Shown here: in pieces, positions 18,356 through 27,059 of the stretch | Numbering within the stretch: the first letter of the stretch is position 1 | How the letters are laid out: each line of letters opens with the position of its first letter | DNA from: Phycisphaerae bacterium | Lineage (GTDB): Bacteria; Planctomycetota; Phycisphaerae; UBA1845; UTPLA1 | Direction: 5' to 3' | NCBI GenBank assembly: GCA_023150615.1 | Contig: JAKLKO010000003.1 | Location: 186,001 to 250,000, forward strand | Length of the DNA: 64,000 nucleotides | The notes under the pieces: model-generated | Databases searched by the model: none | Told to the model about the DNA's origin: nothing | Seen by the model: the letters and a program-made list of their open reading frames with translations, nothing else | Position numbers and translations under genes: made by a program

Positions 18356-21071
18356 GCCGGCGCGGACGCTGCTGGCGACCGGTGCGATCGCGCTCGGCGT
18401 CGCGGTCGTCGTCTGGGTCACGAGCTGCTACGAGTCGGTCCGCCACAGCATCGTCGAGACCGTGGCCGAGTGGATCGGCCGGGCGCAGATTTCGGTCGAG
18501 AGCGTCGCGGGGCGCTGGGCCGTGTTCGACGCGTCGGTCGGCGACGGACTCGACCGGATTCCGGGCGTGGTGCGCACGACGCGGCGGACGCTGGAGACGG
18601 TGTACGCGGTCAAGCGCCCGGCGGACCTGCGCGATCCGAACGATCCCGATGAACCGGGCGCGATCGGTCTGCGCCTCGATCTCGTCGGGATCGAGCTGCC
18701 GACCGAGCTCGAATTCCGAACGTACCGCATCGTGGCCGGCCGGATGCTGCGGCCGGATGAGTCGCACGGCATCCTCATCGAGGAGCTGCTGGCGCGGGAA
18801 TGGGATCTATCGGTTGGTCAGTCGATTATCATCAAGCACCCTGCCGCGAGCGGCCGAAGCGAGGAATTCCAGATCGTCGGACTGATCGATCGCCGGCGCG
18901 TCAGCAGCCATCAGCTCCCGATGGGTTGGACGACGATCCCGGCGGTGCAGCGGTTGTTCGACGCGCGGGGCAAGATCAAGGGCATCGACATCCGCGTCGC
19001 GGACGACCGGGACGGGCCGCTGCGCGAGACGGCGGCGGCCATCCGCCGGCAGGTCCGCGAACGCGATCGCACGCTGAAGGTGTCGACGACCGAGGCACAG
19101 CTCCGGCAGCTTCGCACGGCGCAGAGCCAGCTCCAGTTCGTGCTCATGCTGATCTCGTGCGTTGCGCTGCTGACGGCGTTCTTCATCATCCTCTCGACCA
19201 TGAGCATGAGCGTGCTGGAGCGCATCACGGAGCTCGGCCTGCTGCGCTGCGTCGGCATGACGCGGGCACAGGTGCTCGCGCTCGTGCTGGTGGAGGTCCT
19301 GCCGATCAGCGCCGCGGCCGTGCTGCTCGGAATCCCCGTCGGCATCGGCCTGCAATGGCTCACGATCCAGCTCGTGCCCGAATATATCGGCCGCATGATG
19401 CTCAGCACCGGCGGGGTAACGCTCGCAGTCGCCGGAGGGATCGGCACGGCGCTGCTCGGCGCGCTGGGGCCGGCTGTCCGGGCCGCGCTCGTGTCTCCGA
19501 TCGCCGCCACTCGAACGGCGGCATCGGGCGAGCGCCGCACGATCGAGCTGGGCGCGGCGCTGCTCGGCGCGCTGCTGCTCGTCGGACATCAGACGGTCCT
19601 CTCGTCCATCACGAGCGACACGCCCCACTTCGCGATCCTCGCGCTCGGCGCACTGCTCCTGCTGTACGGCGGCTACGCGCTGATCGCTCCGCTGGCGGTC
19701 GTCGCCTACGGCGCGGTTGCCGAGGCCGTGGCGGCCGCGGTGCTCCGCGTGCGGCGCCGGCTGATCAGCGACCAGGTCGGGCGCCGGCCGTGGCGGTCGG
19801 GCGCAGTGTGCAGCGGGCTGATGGTCGGTCTGTCGCTGATCGTCGGTTTGCAGGTGCACAGCGAATCGGTCAAGGCCGGCTGGCAATTCCCGAAGCAGTT
19901 TCCCGAGGCGATGATCTACTCGTGGGAGGACGTACCGCTCGAGCGCATGCAGGCGGCGGCGCGGGCGTCCGGCGTTGCGGACGCGACGATCGCCGACGAC
20001 GTCCGCTGCCGGCTGATCCGCAAGGGGCGCGGGTTCCTCAGCGTGCTCGATCCGTTCTACCGCTTCATCGCCGGCGATCCGGACACGTTTCCGAAGCTGA
20101 TCAAGCTGGTCTACCTTGAAGGCAACGAAGCAGATGCGCTGGAGCGACTGCGCCGCGGCGGGGCGATCCTCGTCACGCGCGAGTTCAGCCTCGCCCGCAA
20201 CATTCACCTCGACGACGAGGTCGCACTCGAGATTGGCGACACGCAGGCGAAGTTCCGGGTTGCCGGCGTCATCGCCTCGCCGGCCATCGACATCGCCGTG
20301 AGCTTCTTCAACGCCAGCGGCGAGTTCCAGGTCTATGCCGTCGGCTCGTTTATCGGCACGTTGGCCGACGCCGAGCGCCTCTTCGGCCGGCGGAAGGGTC
20401 GGCTGCTGCTTTTCAATTTCGATCGCGCCGTCGCGCAGGATGCACCGGAGCCGCCCGGCTTCGAGGGGCTGAGCCACAAGCCGGTCCGCGACGAGCAGGG
20501 GCGCGTGATTCCCCAGGCGGAGGGCCACCTTAAGACCGCGGCGCGCGTCTCGGGAAGCGAGCGCGAGAAGGACGTCGTGCAGGCGATGATGGACACGCTC
20601 GGGTCGCCGCAGTGCGCGTTCGTCACGGCGCGGCAATTGAAGGACAGCATCGACCGGAACATCGATCGCGTGACGTTGCTGCTGGCCGCGATCCCGGCGG
20701 TGGGGCTGATTGTCGCGGCGCTCGGTGTTGCAAACCTCATGATCGCAAACGTTGCCGCGCGGATGCGCCCGATCGCGGTGCTTCGCGCGGTAGGCACGAC
20801 GCGCTTTCAGATCATCCGGCTGGTCGCGGCGGAAGCGCTGATCCTCGGCGTGCTCGGCAGCGCGCTGGGTCTGGCGCTCGGGCTTCATCTGGGCCGAAGC
20901 AGCAATCGCCTGACGCACGTTCTGTGGGGATTCGAGCCGCAGTACGCGGTGCCGTGGGCCATGGTGTCGGTCGGCATGGGGCTGGCGCTGAGTCTGTGCC
21001 TGCTGGCAGGCATCGGCCCCGCGCGGCTGGCGAGCCGCAGCAACATCGTCGCCGCGTTGCAGCGGCCGTAG
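18312..21071 (+). CDS. FtsX/MacB-family ABC transporter permease (duplicated form)
   Basis: This 919-residue permease partners the preceding ATPase. One TM helix at residues 15-35 (ARTLLATGAIALGVAVVVWV) is followed by a large periplasmic domain. Three helices follow in the FtsX domain (FVLMLISCVALLTAFFIILS onward), then a central set of helices, a second periplasmic domain, and a second FtsX domain near the C-terminus (VTLLLAAIPAVGLIVAALGV). The two-FtsX layout resembles LolC/E-like or DUF214 permeases that act as a single long chain. No outer-membrane or membrane-fusion partner lies beside it, so the exported molecule remains open. Confidence 0.88.
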   Translation: MRRWWQVAIRNWLAKPARTLLATGAIALGVAVVVWVTSCYESVRHSIVETVAEWIGRAQISVESVAGRWAVFDASVGDGLDRIPGVVRTTRRTLETVYAVKRPADLRDPNDPDEPGAIGLRLDLVGIELPTELEFRTYRIVAGRMLRPDESHGILIEELLAREWDLSVGQSIIIKHPAASGRSEEFQIVGLIDRRRVSSHQLPMGWTTIPAVQRLFDARGKIKGIDIRVADDRDGPLRETAAAIRRQVRERDRTLKVSTTEAQLRQLRTAQSQLQFVLMLISCVALLTAFFIILSTMSMSVLERITELGLLRCVGMTRAQVLALVLVEVLPISAAAVLLGIPVGIGLQWLTIQLVPEYIGRMMLSTGGVTLAVAGGIGTALLGALGPAVRAALVSPIAATRTAASGERRTIELGAALLGALLLVGHQTVLSSITSDTPHFAILALGALLLLYGGYALIAPLAVVAYGAVAEAVAAAVLRVRRRLISDQVGRRPWRSGAVCSGLMVGLSLIVGLQVHSESVKAGWQFPKQFPEAMIYSWEDVPLERMQAAARASGVADATIADDVRCRLIRKGRGFLSVLDPFYRFIAGDPDTFPKLIKLVYLEGNEADALERLRRGGAILVTREFSLARNIHLDDEVALEIGDTQAKFRVAGVIASPAIDIAVSFFNASGEFQVYAVGSFIGTLADAERLFGRRKGRLLLFNFDRAVAQDAPEPPGFEGLSHKPVRDEQGRVIPQAEGHLKTAARVSGSEREKDVVQAMMDTLGSPQCAFVTARQLKDSIDRNIDRVTLLLAAIPAVGLIVAALGVANLMIANVAARMRPIAVLRAVGTTRFQIIRLVAAEALILGVLGSALGLALGLHLGRSSNRLTHVLWGFEPQYAVPWAMVSVGMGLALSLCLLAGIGPARLASRSNIVAALQRP

Positions 21072-21131
21072 GCGTGCAGGGGGGCGCGGGTCTGGATCGC
21101 CGAAATCGGCGACGCGCGGCGCGTGTCGGGG

Positions 21132-22352
21132 TTACTTCTTTCGCTCGGCGAGCTTGGCCATGAGCGTCGTGGCGAGCTTCTCTCCGCGCAGGTCCTGACC
21201 TTCGGCGATGATCCGCATCGTGTCCGCGTCGATCAGGAACGGTGACGGAATCGATCGGACGCCGTACTCCCTCGCCGCGGGCGATTGCCACGCCTTGCCA
21301 TCGTAGAGCTGCGCCCAGTCCATCCCGATCTGCTTCATGTAGCTGCGGACCTTCTCCTCCGCGTCGGCCTGGTCGAGACTGACGCCGAGAAACTCGACGT
21401 TTTGCGCGCGGAACCGCTGCCGCACGCTGACGACGTTGGGCATCTCGCGCTTGCAGTAGCCGCACCATGTGGCCCAGAAATGCACCAGCACGAGCTTGCC
21501 GCGGTATTGATTTGGAAACTCGATGGGCTTGTCGTCGATCCCCTTGCCGATCAGTTCCGATGCGATCTTCACGCCCTTTGGAACGCCCTCGAGCTTTACC
21601 GTGCCGCCGTCGGCGCTGACGGCTGAGAGCTTCCACTGCGTGTTGCCGACCGACATCACCGTGCCGGCGTCCTGCAACTCGGTGCTGAACGCCACCTGGC
21701 CGTCGTTGTTCAGGTCGATGCCGTAGCGCAGCTTGCGGCAGCGGCCGTGCGGGAAGGTGAAGTCCCCGCAGGAGTCCTCATCGCAGAGCAGAAACGAGCG
21801 CCGCGTTCCGTCAACGTCGGCCGCGCCGCTGATGCAGTAGTCGCGATAATAGAACAGCACGTTGGCCGGCAAGCCGCGGACCTTGGCCGCCTCCGCCCGG
21901 TAACGGTACGCGATGACACGCAGCGTCTGCGCGCCGTCGGTCGTGCGCGGAAGATCGAGCTCGCCCTCTGCGCGGGCCGTGCTGGGCGTTTCGCCCTCGA
22001 CGACCGTCCACTTCGGACGTGCATCGTTCGTCAGGTCGCCGTCGGCGTTGCGATCCACGTAAAGCACGGGCGACGCCGCGGTCGACTCATCGATCGCCAC
22101 GGTCACCTGCAGCGGGGATGCGCCCGCGCCGAACGCGATGGTCCCCCAGAGCAGCGCCGCGCCCTCGGGCGCCTTGCGGACGCCCGCCGGCCGGTCGGTC
22201 GAAAGCTGAATCTGCGATGGCATCGGTGACGGAAGCTGCATCCTCGCACCGGAGGACTTCAGAATCGTCTCAATCTGAACGCGCCGGATCTCACCCTCGC
22301 CCGGCGTGTTCGCCGCCAGAACGAATACCGCAACTGAGGCCCATGCCTGCAT
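21132..22352 (-). CDS. TlpA/ResA-like thioredoxin with calcium-loop-bearing N-terminal domain
   Basis: This is a probable periplasmic thiol-disulphide oxidoreductase of 406 residues. The signal peptide is MQAWASVAVFVLAANTPG. The C-terminal 150 residues are a TlpA-type thioredoxin fold with active site WATWCGYC. The long N-terminal part has two EF-hand/dockerin-like loops (DRNADGDLTND and DLNNDGQVAFSTE) and four extra cysteines (YCISG, LLCDEDSC, GRC), which could be disulphide-bonded. A good ribosome-binding site (GAGGTG) precedes the ATG. The partner protein is unknown. Confidence 0.82.
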   Translation of the reverse strand: MQAWASVAVFVLAANTPGEGEIRRVQIETILKSSGARMQLPSPMPSQIQLSTDRPAGVRKAPEGAALLWGTIAFGAGASPLQVTVAIDESTAASPVLYVDRNADGDLTNDARPKWTVVEGETPSTARAEGELDLPRTTDGAQTLRVIAYRYRAEAAKVRGLPANVLFYYRDYCISGAADVDGTRRSFLLCDEDSCGDFTFPHGRCRKLRYGIDLNNDGQVAFSTELQDAGTVMSVGNTQWKLSAVSADGGTVKLEGVPKGVKIASELIGKGIDDKPIEFPNQYRGKLVLVHFWATWCGYCKREMPNVVSVRQRFRAQNVEFLGVSLDQADAEEKVRSYMKQIGMDWAQLYDGKAWQSPAAREYGVRSIPSPFLIDADTMRIIAEGQDLRGEKLATTLMAKLAERKK

Positions 22353-22463
22353 GATTCACCTCGAACCGCCGAACGCCCTCTTTGCGGCCCGGATCGGCCG
22401 CGCCGGTCCACATTTCCCCTGTCATGCTACACGAGTCAACGCGCCGTCCGCAAACGCGTCGCG

Positions 22464-23273
22464 TCACCGCTTCCGCTGCGCCTCGCCCGTCATCGGCACG
22501 AACATCACGGGCGCGAGAACCTGCCGATCGAGTCCGCCGTCGTCGCGCTTGCGGAAGAGGATCAGCTCCTGAAATCCATCGGGCGCATCGACGGGAATAC
22601 ACAGCCGTCCGCCGATGCGAAGCTGCTCCACCAGCGCCGCCGGCGGCGTCGGTGCCGCGCACGTAACGATGATCGCGTCGAATGGCGCCGCCTCCGGCCA
22701 GCCGCCGAATCCGTCGCCGATCCGCACGTGAACGTTTTCGTAGCCTCGCTCGCGCAGGATCCGCCGGGCCAGCTCGCCGAGCGGTCGCACGATCTCGATC
22801 GTGTAGACCTCGCGTGCCAGCTCGCTCAACACGGCGGCCTGGTAGCCGGATCCTGTGCCGATCTCGAGCACGCGATCCGTGGGAGCGACGCGCAGCGCCT
22901 CGGTCATCAGCGCCACGATGTAGGGCTGCGAGATCGTCTGTCCGAAGCCGATCGGCAACGGATGATCGTCGTATGCCTCGCCGGCCACGCGCGAAGGAAC
23001 GAACCAATGCCGCGGCACGCGCCGCAGCGCGTCGAGCACGCGCGGATCGCGGACGCCGCGCGACGCGATCTGGTCGCGGACCATGCGGAGTCGCTCGGCG
23101 GCGCGATCCTCCGTGGCCGGACGACTCGATGGTCCGGCCGGCCGGGACGCCGCCACGGCGGGCGGCGAGGCGTCAGGGTTTGCGTCGCGGTCGCGCGGGG
23201 GCTCAGCGCGGCAGGTGCCGATGAAAAGCAGCGACGCGACGGCGGCGCATCGAACCAGGTCGCGTGCGGGCAC
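22464..23273 (-). CDS. pcm: Exported protein-L-isoaspartate O-methyltransferase
   Basis: PCMT methylates isoaspartyl residues in damaged proteins using S-adenosylmethionine. The methyltransferase part shows ISQPYIVALMTEAL, the SAM-binding loop VLEIGTGSGYQAAVL, VYTIEI, and the closing GGRLCIPV. Before it lies a hydrophobic leader (CAAVASLLFIGTCRAEPP) and a Pro/Ala/Ser/Arg linker, so the enzyme seems to be exported or anchored, unlike cytoplasmic PCMT of most bacteria. The GTG at 23273 places the leader at the N-terminus; an ATG at 23342 would add 23 residues. How SAM would be available outside the cytoplasm is unclear. Confidence 0.82.
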   Translation of the reverse strand: MPARDLVRCAAVASLLFIGTCRAEPPRDRDANPDASPPAVAASRPAGPSSRPATEDRAAERLRMVRDQIASRGVRDPRVLDALRRVPRHWFVPSRVAGEAYDDHPLPIGFGQTISQPYIVALMTEALRVAPTDRVLEIGTGSGYQAAVLSELAREVYTIEIVRPLGELARRILRERGYENVHVRIGDGFGGWPEAAPFDAIIVTCAAPTPPAALVEQLRIGGRLCIPVDAPDGFQELILFRKRDDGGLDRQVLAPVMFVPMTGEAQRKR

Positions 23274-23686
23274 CCGCGGGCATCGCTTGAGCGTGGAGGA
23301 CCGCAAGTCTAAGTGGCCCGGAACGGATCGGAGTTCCATCATCGTGCGTGGCCCCGGATGAGCGCAGTCGGGGACCGGAAGGGCATGCTAACGCGCGGCG
23401 TGTGGGCCGGCGTTGATCGCGATACGTCGCGATGGCGCGTGGCCTCGAAAAGCCCGCGAGTGGTACCGAGTCGTGCCAAGTGCGCCACCTTCGGGAACCC
23501 CTGTAAGACTGTGGGCTCTTCTGGTTACATGAAACTCATAACCAATTTGTGCAAATCAGTTTACGATCGCGAAACTCGCAGGAGAATCGTCGACTTGTCG
23601 CCGAAAAGCGCTTGAATCCGTACCGTTTCAGTGCTAAATTTCCGCAGCGGCGAAGACGGGTTCCTTCGCCGGGCGACGAGGATCAC
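23274..23686. other. Divergent intergenic region upstream of the ISC operon
   Basis: There is no gene in this roughly 410-base stretch. From 23505 to 23640 it is AT-richer than its surroundings. It holds an imperfect palindrome GGTTACATGAAACTCATAACC-like at 23523-23543, an AATTTGTGCAAAT stretch at 23544-23556 and the Rrf2 promoter at 23612-23640. Regulation by the Rrf2 protein itself is plausible. Confidence 0.5.
23612..23640 (+). promoter_or_regulatory. Promoter of the Rrf2-isc operon (TTGAAT-17-TAAATT)
   Basis: TTGAAT at 23612-23617 and TAAATT at 23635-23640 are separated by exactly 17 bases and stand about 46 bases before the GTG start. This is one of the clearest sigma-70 promoters in the window. 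Confidence 0.7.
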
Positions 23687-24175
23687 GTGCTCGCCCTGAC
23701 GCGAAAGACCGACTACGCGCTGATCGCGCTGGCCTACCTCGTGCAGAATCGCGGCGAGGTCGCCAACGCGCGGGCGATCGCCGAGCGCTACCACGTGCCG
23801 GTGGCGCTGCTGATGAACGTTCTGAAGACGCTGGCGCACGAAGGGTTCATTCGCTCGCTCCGCGGCGCGAAGGGCGGATACGTGCTGGCGGTGGAGCCGG
23901 ACTCGGTGTCGCTTTATGACCTGATCCGCGCGATCGCCGGACCGATCCGCTTCGTACAGTGCGCCGGCGCCGAAGGCGATGGGACTGCGGGCGCCGATCC
24001 GTGCGATCTCGAACACAGTTGTCCGATTTCGCGCCCGGCGCGGCGCGTGCATGAAAAGCTGGAACAGTTTCTCAAGCAGATCACGCTGGCCGACATCGCG
24101 GGTGATCGCTGCTGCGGCCATGAGCCGTCAGGCGTCGTTCCGCTGGCGGTCGGGTCGATGGAGTTGAAGACATGA
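23687..24175 (+). CDS. iscR: Rrf2-family transcriptional regulator (IscR-like)
   Basis: This 162-residue winged-helix regulator probably senses Fe-S status and controls the isc operon. The start [18 protein letters not shown] and the [10 protein letters not shown] wing are typical of Rrf2 proteins. Three cysteines in the ligand region (C92, C106, C112) match the layout of the IscR cluster, though the first gap is longer (13 residues) than in E. coli; two more cysteines follow at 142-143. The GTG at 23687 is preferred over an upstream ATG (23549) because it begins the conserved N-terminus and follows GACGAGG. Its stop overlaps the iscS start (ATGA), so regulator and desulfurase are coupled. 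Confidence 0.88.
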   Translation: MLALTRKTDYALIALAYLVQNRGEVANARAIAERYHVPVALLMNVLKTLAHEGFIRSLRGAKGGYVLAVEPDSVSLYDLIRAIAGPIRFVQCAGAEGDGTAGADPCDLEHSCPISRPARRVHEKLEQFLKQITLADIAGDRCCGHEPSGVVPLAVGSMELKT

Positions 24176-25386
24176 GGCTGCCCATCTACATGGACAACAA
24201 TGCGACTACGCCGGTCGATCCGCGCGTGCTGGAGGCCATGCTGCCGTACCTCCAGGGCCGGTTCGGCAATGCGGCGAGTCGCAGCCATCGCTTCGGCTGG
24301 GAGGCGGAAGAGGCGGTGGAGCAGGCGCGCGAGCAGGTCGCATCGGTCATCAACGCGTCGTCGAAAGAGATCGTCTGGACCAGCGGCGCGACCGAGAGCA
24401 ACAACATCGCCATCAAGGGTGTCGCGGCCATGTACCGCGACCAGGGCAACCACATCATCACGCAGGTGACCGAGCACAAGGCCGTCATCGACCCGTGCAA
24501 GCACCTCGAGCAGAGCGGCTGCCAGGTGACGTTCCTGCCTGTGGACAAGTACGGGCGCGTCAGCGTCGAGCAGGTCCGCGAGGCCATGACCGACAAGACG
24601 ATCCTCGTCTCGCTCATGCATGGCAACAACGAGATCGGGACGCTCCAGCCGATCCGCGAGATCGGCGCGCTGTGCAAGGAGCGCGGCGTGCTGTTCCACA
24701 CCGACGCGTCCCAGACGTTCGGCAAGGTGCCGATCGACGTCGAGGCGATGGGCATCGACCTGCTGAGCTGCTCGGGACACAAGTGCTACGGACCGAAGGG
24801 CATCGGCGCGCTGTACGTGCGTCGCAAGCGGCCGCGCGTGCGCTGCGAGCCGGTCCTGCACGGCGGCGGCCACGAGCGCGGCATGCGGAGCGGAACGCTC
24901 AACGTGCCGGGCATCGTGGGCATGGGCAAGGCGGCCGAGCTGTGCCGCGAGCTGATGCCGACCGAGTCGAAGAAGGTGGCGGCGCTGCGCGACCGGCTGA
25001 AGGACGGCTTGTTCGGACAGCTCGACGAGATCTTTCTGAACGGCCATCCGACGGACCGAACGCCGAACAACCTGAACGTCAGCTTCCTCTACGTCGAGGG
25101 CGAGTCGCTGATGATGGGTTTCGACGACGTCGCGGTGAGTTCCGGCTCGGCATGCACGAGCGCGTCGCTGGAGCCGAGCTACGTGCTCAAGGCGCTGGGC
25201 GTCGGCGACGATCTGGCGCACAGCAGCATCCGCTTTTCGCTCGGTCGGTTCACGACCGAGGAGGAGGTGGACTACGCGGTGGAGCGGGTTGTGACGGCGG
25301 TCCGGCGATTGCGGGAGATGAGTCCTCTGTACGAGATGGCGCAGGAAGGCATCGACCTGAGCAAGGTGCAGTGGGCCGCGCACTAG
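24172..25386 (+). CDS. iscS: Cysteine desulfurase IscS
   Basis: IscS is a PLP enzyme that takes sulphur from cysteine and passes it as persulphide to IscU. The 404-residue protein has the N-terminal [18 protein letters not shown], the PLP lysine K204 ([10 protein letters not shown]), the PLP-ring His in TEHKAVID, and the active-site cysteine C328 on the mobile loop ([17 protein letters not shown]). The long loop and length fit the group I (IscS/NifS) type. It starts within the stop codon of the Rrf2 gene and is followed 80 bases later by iscU. Confidence 0.97.
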   Translation: MRLPIYMDNNATTPVDPRVLEAMLPYLQGRFGNAASRSHRFGWEAEEAVEQAREQVASVINASSKEIVWTSGATESNNIAIKGVAAMYRDQGNHIITQVTEHKAVIDPCKHLEQSGCQVTFLPVDKYGRVSVEQVREAMTDKTILVSLMHGNNEIGTLQPIREIGALCKERGVLFHTDASQTFGKVPIDVEAMGIDLLSCSGHKCYGPKGIGALYVRRKRPRVRCEPVLHGGGHERGMRSGTLNVPGIVGMGKAAELCRELMPTESKKVAALRDRLKDGLFGQLDEIFLNGHPTDRTPNNLNVSFLYVEGESLMMGFDDVAVSSGSACTSASLEPSYVLKALGVGDDLAHSSIRFSLGRFTTEEEVDYAVERVVTAVRRLREMSPLYEMAQEGIDLSKVQWAAH

Positions 25387-25466
25387 GGTGAGTCCATGGA
25401 GCTCGACGCCGAGGTCCTGCGGGCTCCGACACGCGAGGAATAACGAGTCCTGACAGAGGTAATCAA

Positions 25467-25892
25467 ATGTCCTACAGCGACAAAATCATCGATCATTACA
25501 CGCACCCGCGAAACGTCGGATCGTTCGACAAGAACGACCCGAAGGTCGGCACGGGGATCGTCGGCGCGCCGGAATGCGGCGACGTCATGAAGTTGCAGAT
25601 CAAGTGCGACGCCACCGGCCGGATCGTCGACGCAAAATTCAAGACGTTCGGCTGCGGCAGCGCCATCGCCTCCAGCTCGCTCGCCACCGAGTGGCTGAAG
25701 GGCAAGACCGTCAACGAAGCGCTTCAGATCAAGAACACCGACATCGTCAAAGAGCTTGCCCTGCCGCCGGTCAAGATCCATTGCAGCGTGCTGGCCGAAG
25801 ACGCCATCCGCGCCGCCATCGCCGATTACAAACAGAAGAACCACGTCGACGACGCGGCCGAATCGGTTTCGTCCGCGGCCGCCGGCGCCTAG
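25467..25892 (+). CDS. iscU: Fe-S cluster scaffold IscU
   Basis: This 141-residue scaffold assembles [2Fe-2S] clusters. The ligands C37, D39, C63, H105 and C106 are all present. The LPPVK chaperone-recognition motif at residues 99-103 is intact, which fits the hscA/hscB genes downstream. The last 25 residues are an Ala/Ser-rich tail. A GAGG stretch precedes the ATG. The TAG stop is part of TAGAAT (25890-25895), which could be a secondary -10 box before iscA, although no -35 is seen. Confidence 0.97.
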   Translation: MSYSDKIIDHYTHPRNVGSFDKNDPKVGTGIVGAPECGDVMKLQIKCDATGRIVDAKFKTFGCGSAIASSSLATEWLKGKTVNEALQIKNTDIVKELALPPVKIHCSVLAEDAIRAAIADYKQKNHVDDAAESVSSAAAGA

Positions 25893-25984
25893 AATGCACG
25901 CCACCGTCGCCCCCGCGGGGCACGGCGGCCGGGTCGATCCGAGCGGTCGGCCGGACGAGGACCACGACAAGGAGTTGATCGCAT

Positions 25985-26317
25985 ATGGCCGTGAATCTCA
26001 CCGAGCGAGCCGCGAAGGAAGTTCGCACGATCATCGAGCAGCAGAACCTGCCGCGCGAGGGCACCTACCTGCGCGTGGGCGTCAAGGGCGGCGGCTGCAG
26101 CGGCTTTTCGTACACGCTCGACCTGACCGACTCCGTCAACGAGAACGACGAGATTTTCAACCTGCACGAGGTCAGGGTCGCCTGTGATCCGAAGAGCTAC
26201 CTGTACCTCAACGGCGTCACCGTCGATTTCAAGGACGAAGTCATGGGCCGCGGCTTCGTGTTCAATAACCCGAACGCGACCCACACCTGCGGTTGCGGAA
26301 GCAGCTTCAGCGCCTGA
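25985..26317 (+). CDS. iscA: A-type Fe-S carrier IscA
   Basis: This 110-residue HesB/IscA-family protein delivers or helps mature [4Fe-4S] clusters. The three conserved cysteines are C38 (GGGCSGFSY), C102 and C104 (THTCGCGSSF). AAGGAG ten bases before the ATG is a strong ribosome-binding site. It lies between iscU and hscB in the operon. Confidence 0.95.
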   Translation: MAVNLTERAAKEVRTIIEQQNLPREGTYLRVGVKGGGCSGFSYTLDLTDSVNENDEIFNLHEVRVACDPKSYLYLNGVTVDFKDEVMGRGFVFNNPNATHTCGCGSSFSA

Positions 26318-26444
26318 CGCCGCCCCGACGGCGGACGTCGCTCGACCGCGTCGATCCACCGGCCGGAGCGCCCTTCGAGCTACTCGGCGGCAAGGCCCCG
26401 GTCGCCGCACCGCGGTCTTGCCGCTTTGCGTTGCGGTGCGTCGA

Positions 26445-27059
26445 ATGTCCATGACCCCGATCGCCACGACTCCGGCCAAATGCGCAACGTGCGCGCAACT
26501 CGCCGCGACGCCGCTCGCCTGCACCGACTGCCACACTCTGCTCGAGCACGTGCAGGGCGCCGACTACTTCGAGCTGTTCGGTCTGCCGCGGCGCTTTGCC
26601 ATCGACGACGCGGCGCTGCAACGCCACTACCTCGCCATCTCGCGCAACGTCCACCCCGACGGCTTCGCCACCGCCGAGCCGGAGATGCAGGCCCTCGCGC
26701 TGCGGCTGGCCGCCGCGGTGAACCGGGCCTACGCCGTCGTGAAGGACCCGATGCTCCGCGCCGAGTATCTACTCGAGACGTCGGGCGGCAAGTCGGCGGC
26801 GGACGACAAACGCGTCCCGCCGCAACTGCTCGGGGAGGTCATGATGCTCCGCGAGGAGATCGAGGAGGCGCGCTTGAACGGCGACGCGGCCACGCTGGCG
26901 CGAATCCGCGAATCGGTGCTGGCCGAACGCACCGCGTGCGAGCGGCGCGTCGCCGAGCTGGCCGGGCAACTGAACGCGCCGGGCGACGAGACGCGCGACC
27001 GGCTCCGGCTGGAACTGAACGCCATGAAGTACTACCAGAACCTGCTGGCGCAGTTGTGA
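26445..27059 (+). CDS. hscB: Fe-S co-chaperone HscB with N-terminal tetracysteine motif
   Basis: HscB brings IscU to the HscA chaperone. The 204-residue protein has a J domain (YFELFGLPRRFAIDDAALQ, HPD at 70-72) and a C-terminal three-helix bundle that would hold IscU. Unusually, the N-terminus carries two CxxC pairs (C13/C16 and C26/C29), as in human HSC20 and unlike E. coli HscB. They probably bind one zinc. The ATG at 26445 is chosen because the frame upstream is not conserved-looking; ATG 26451 is an alternative. The stop overlaps the hscA start (GTGA). Confidence 0.9.
   Translation: MSMTPIATTPAKCATCAQLAATPLACTDCHTLLEHVQGADYFELFGLPRRFAIDDAALQRHYLAISRNVHPDGFATAEPEMQALALRLAAAVNRAYAVVKDPMLRAEYLLETSGGKSAADDKRVPPQLLGEVMMLREEIEEARLNGDAATLARIRESVLAERTACERRVAELAGQLNAPGDETRDRLRLELNAMKYYQNLLAQL

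Noticed and set aside
18807-20918. A 703-codon open frame on the minus strand opposite the ABC permease
   Set aside because: The translation is low-complexity Arg/Asp/His-rich sequence caused by antisense reading of a high-GC gene.
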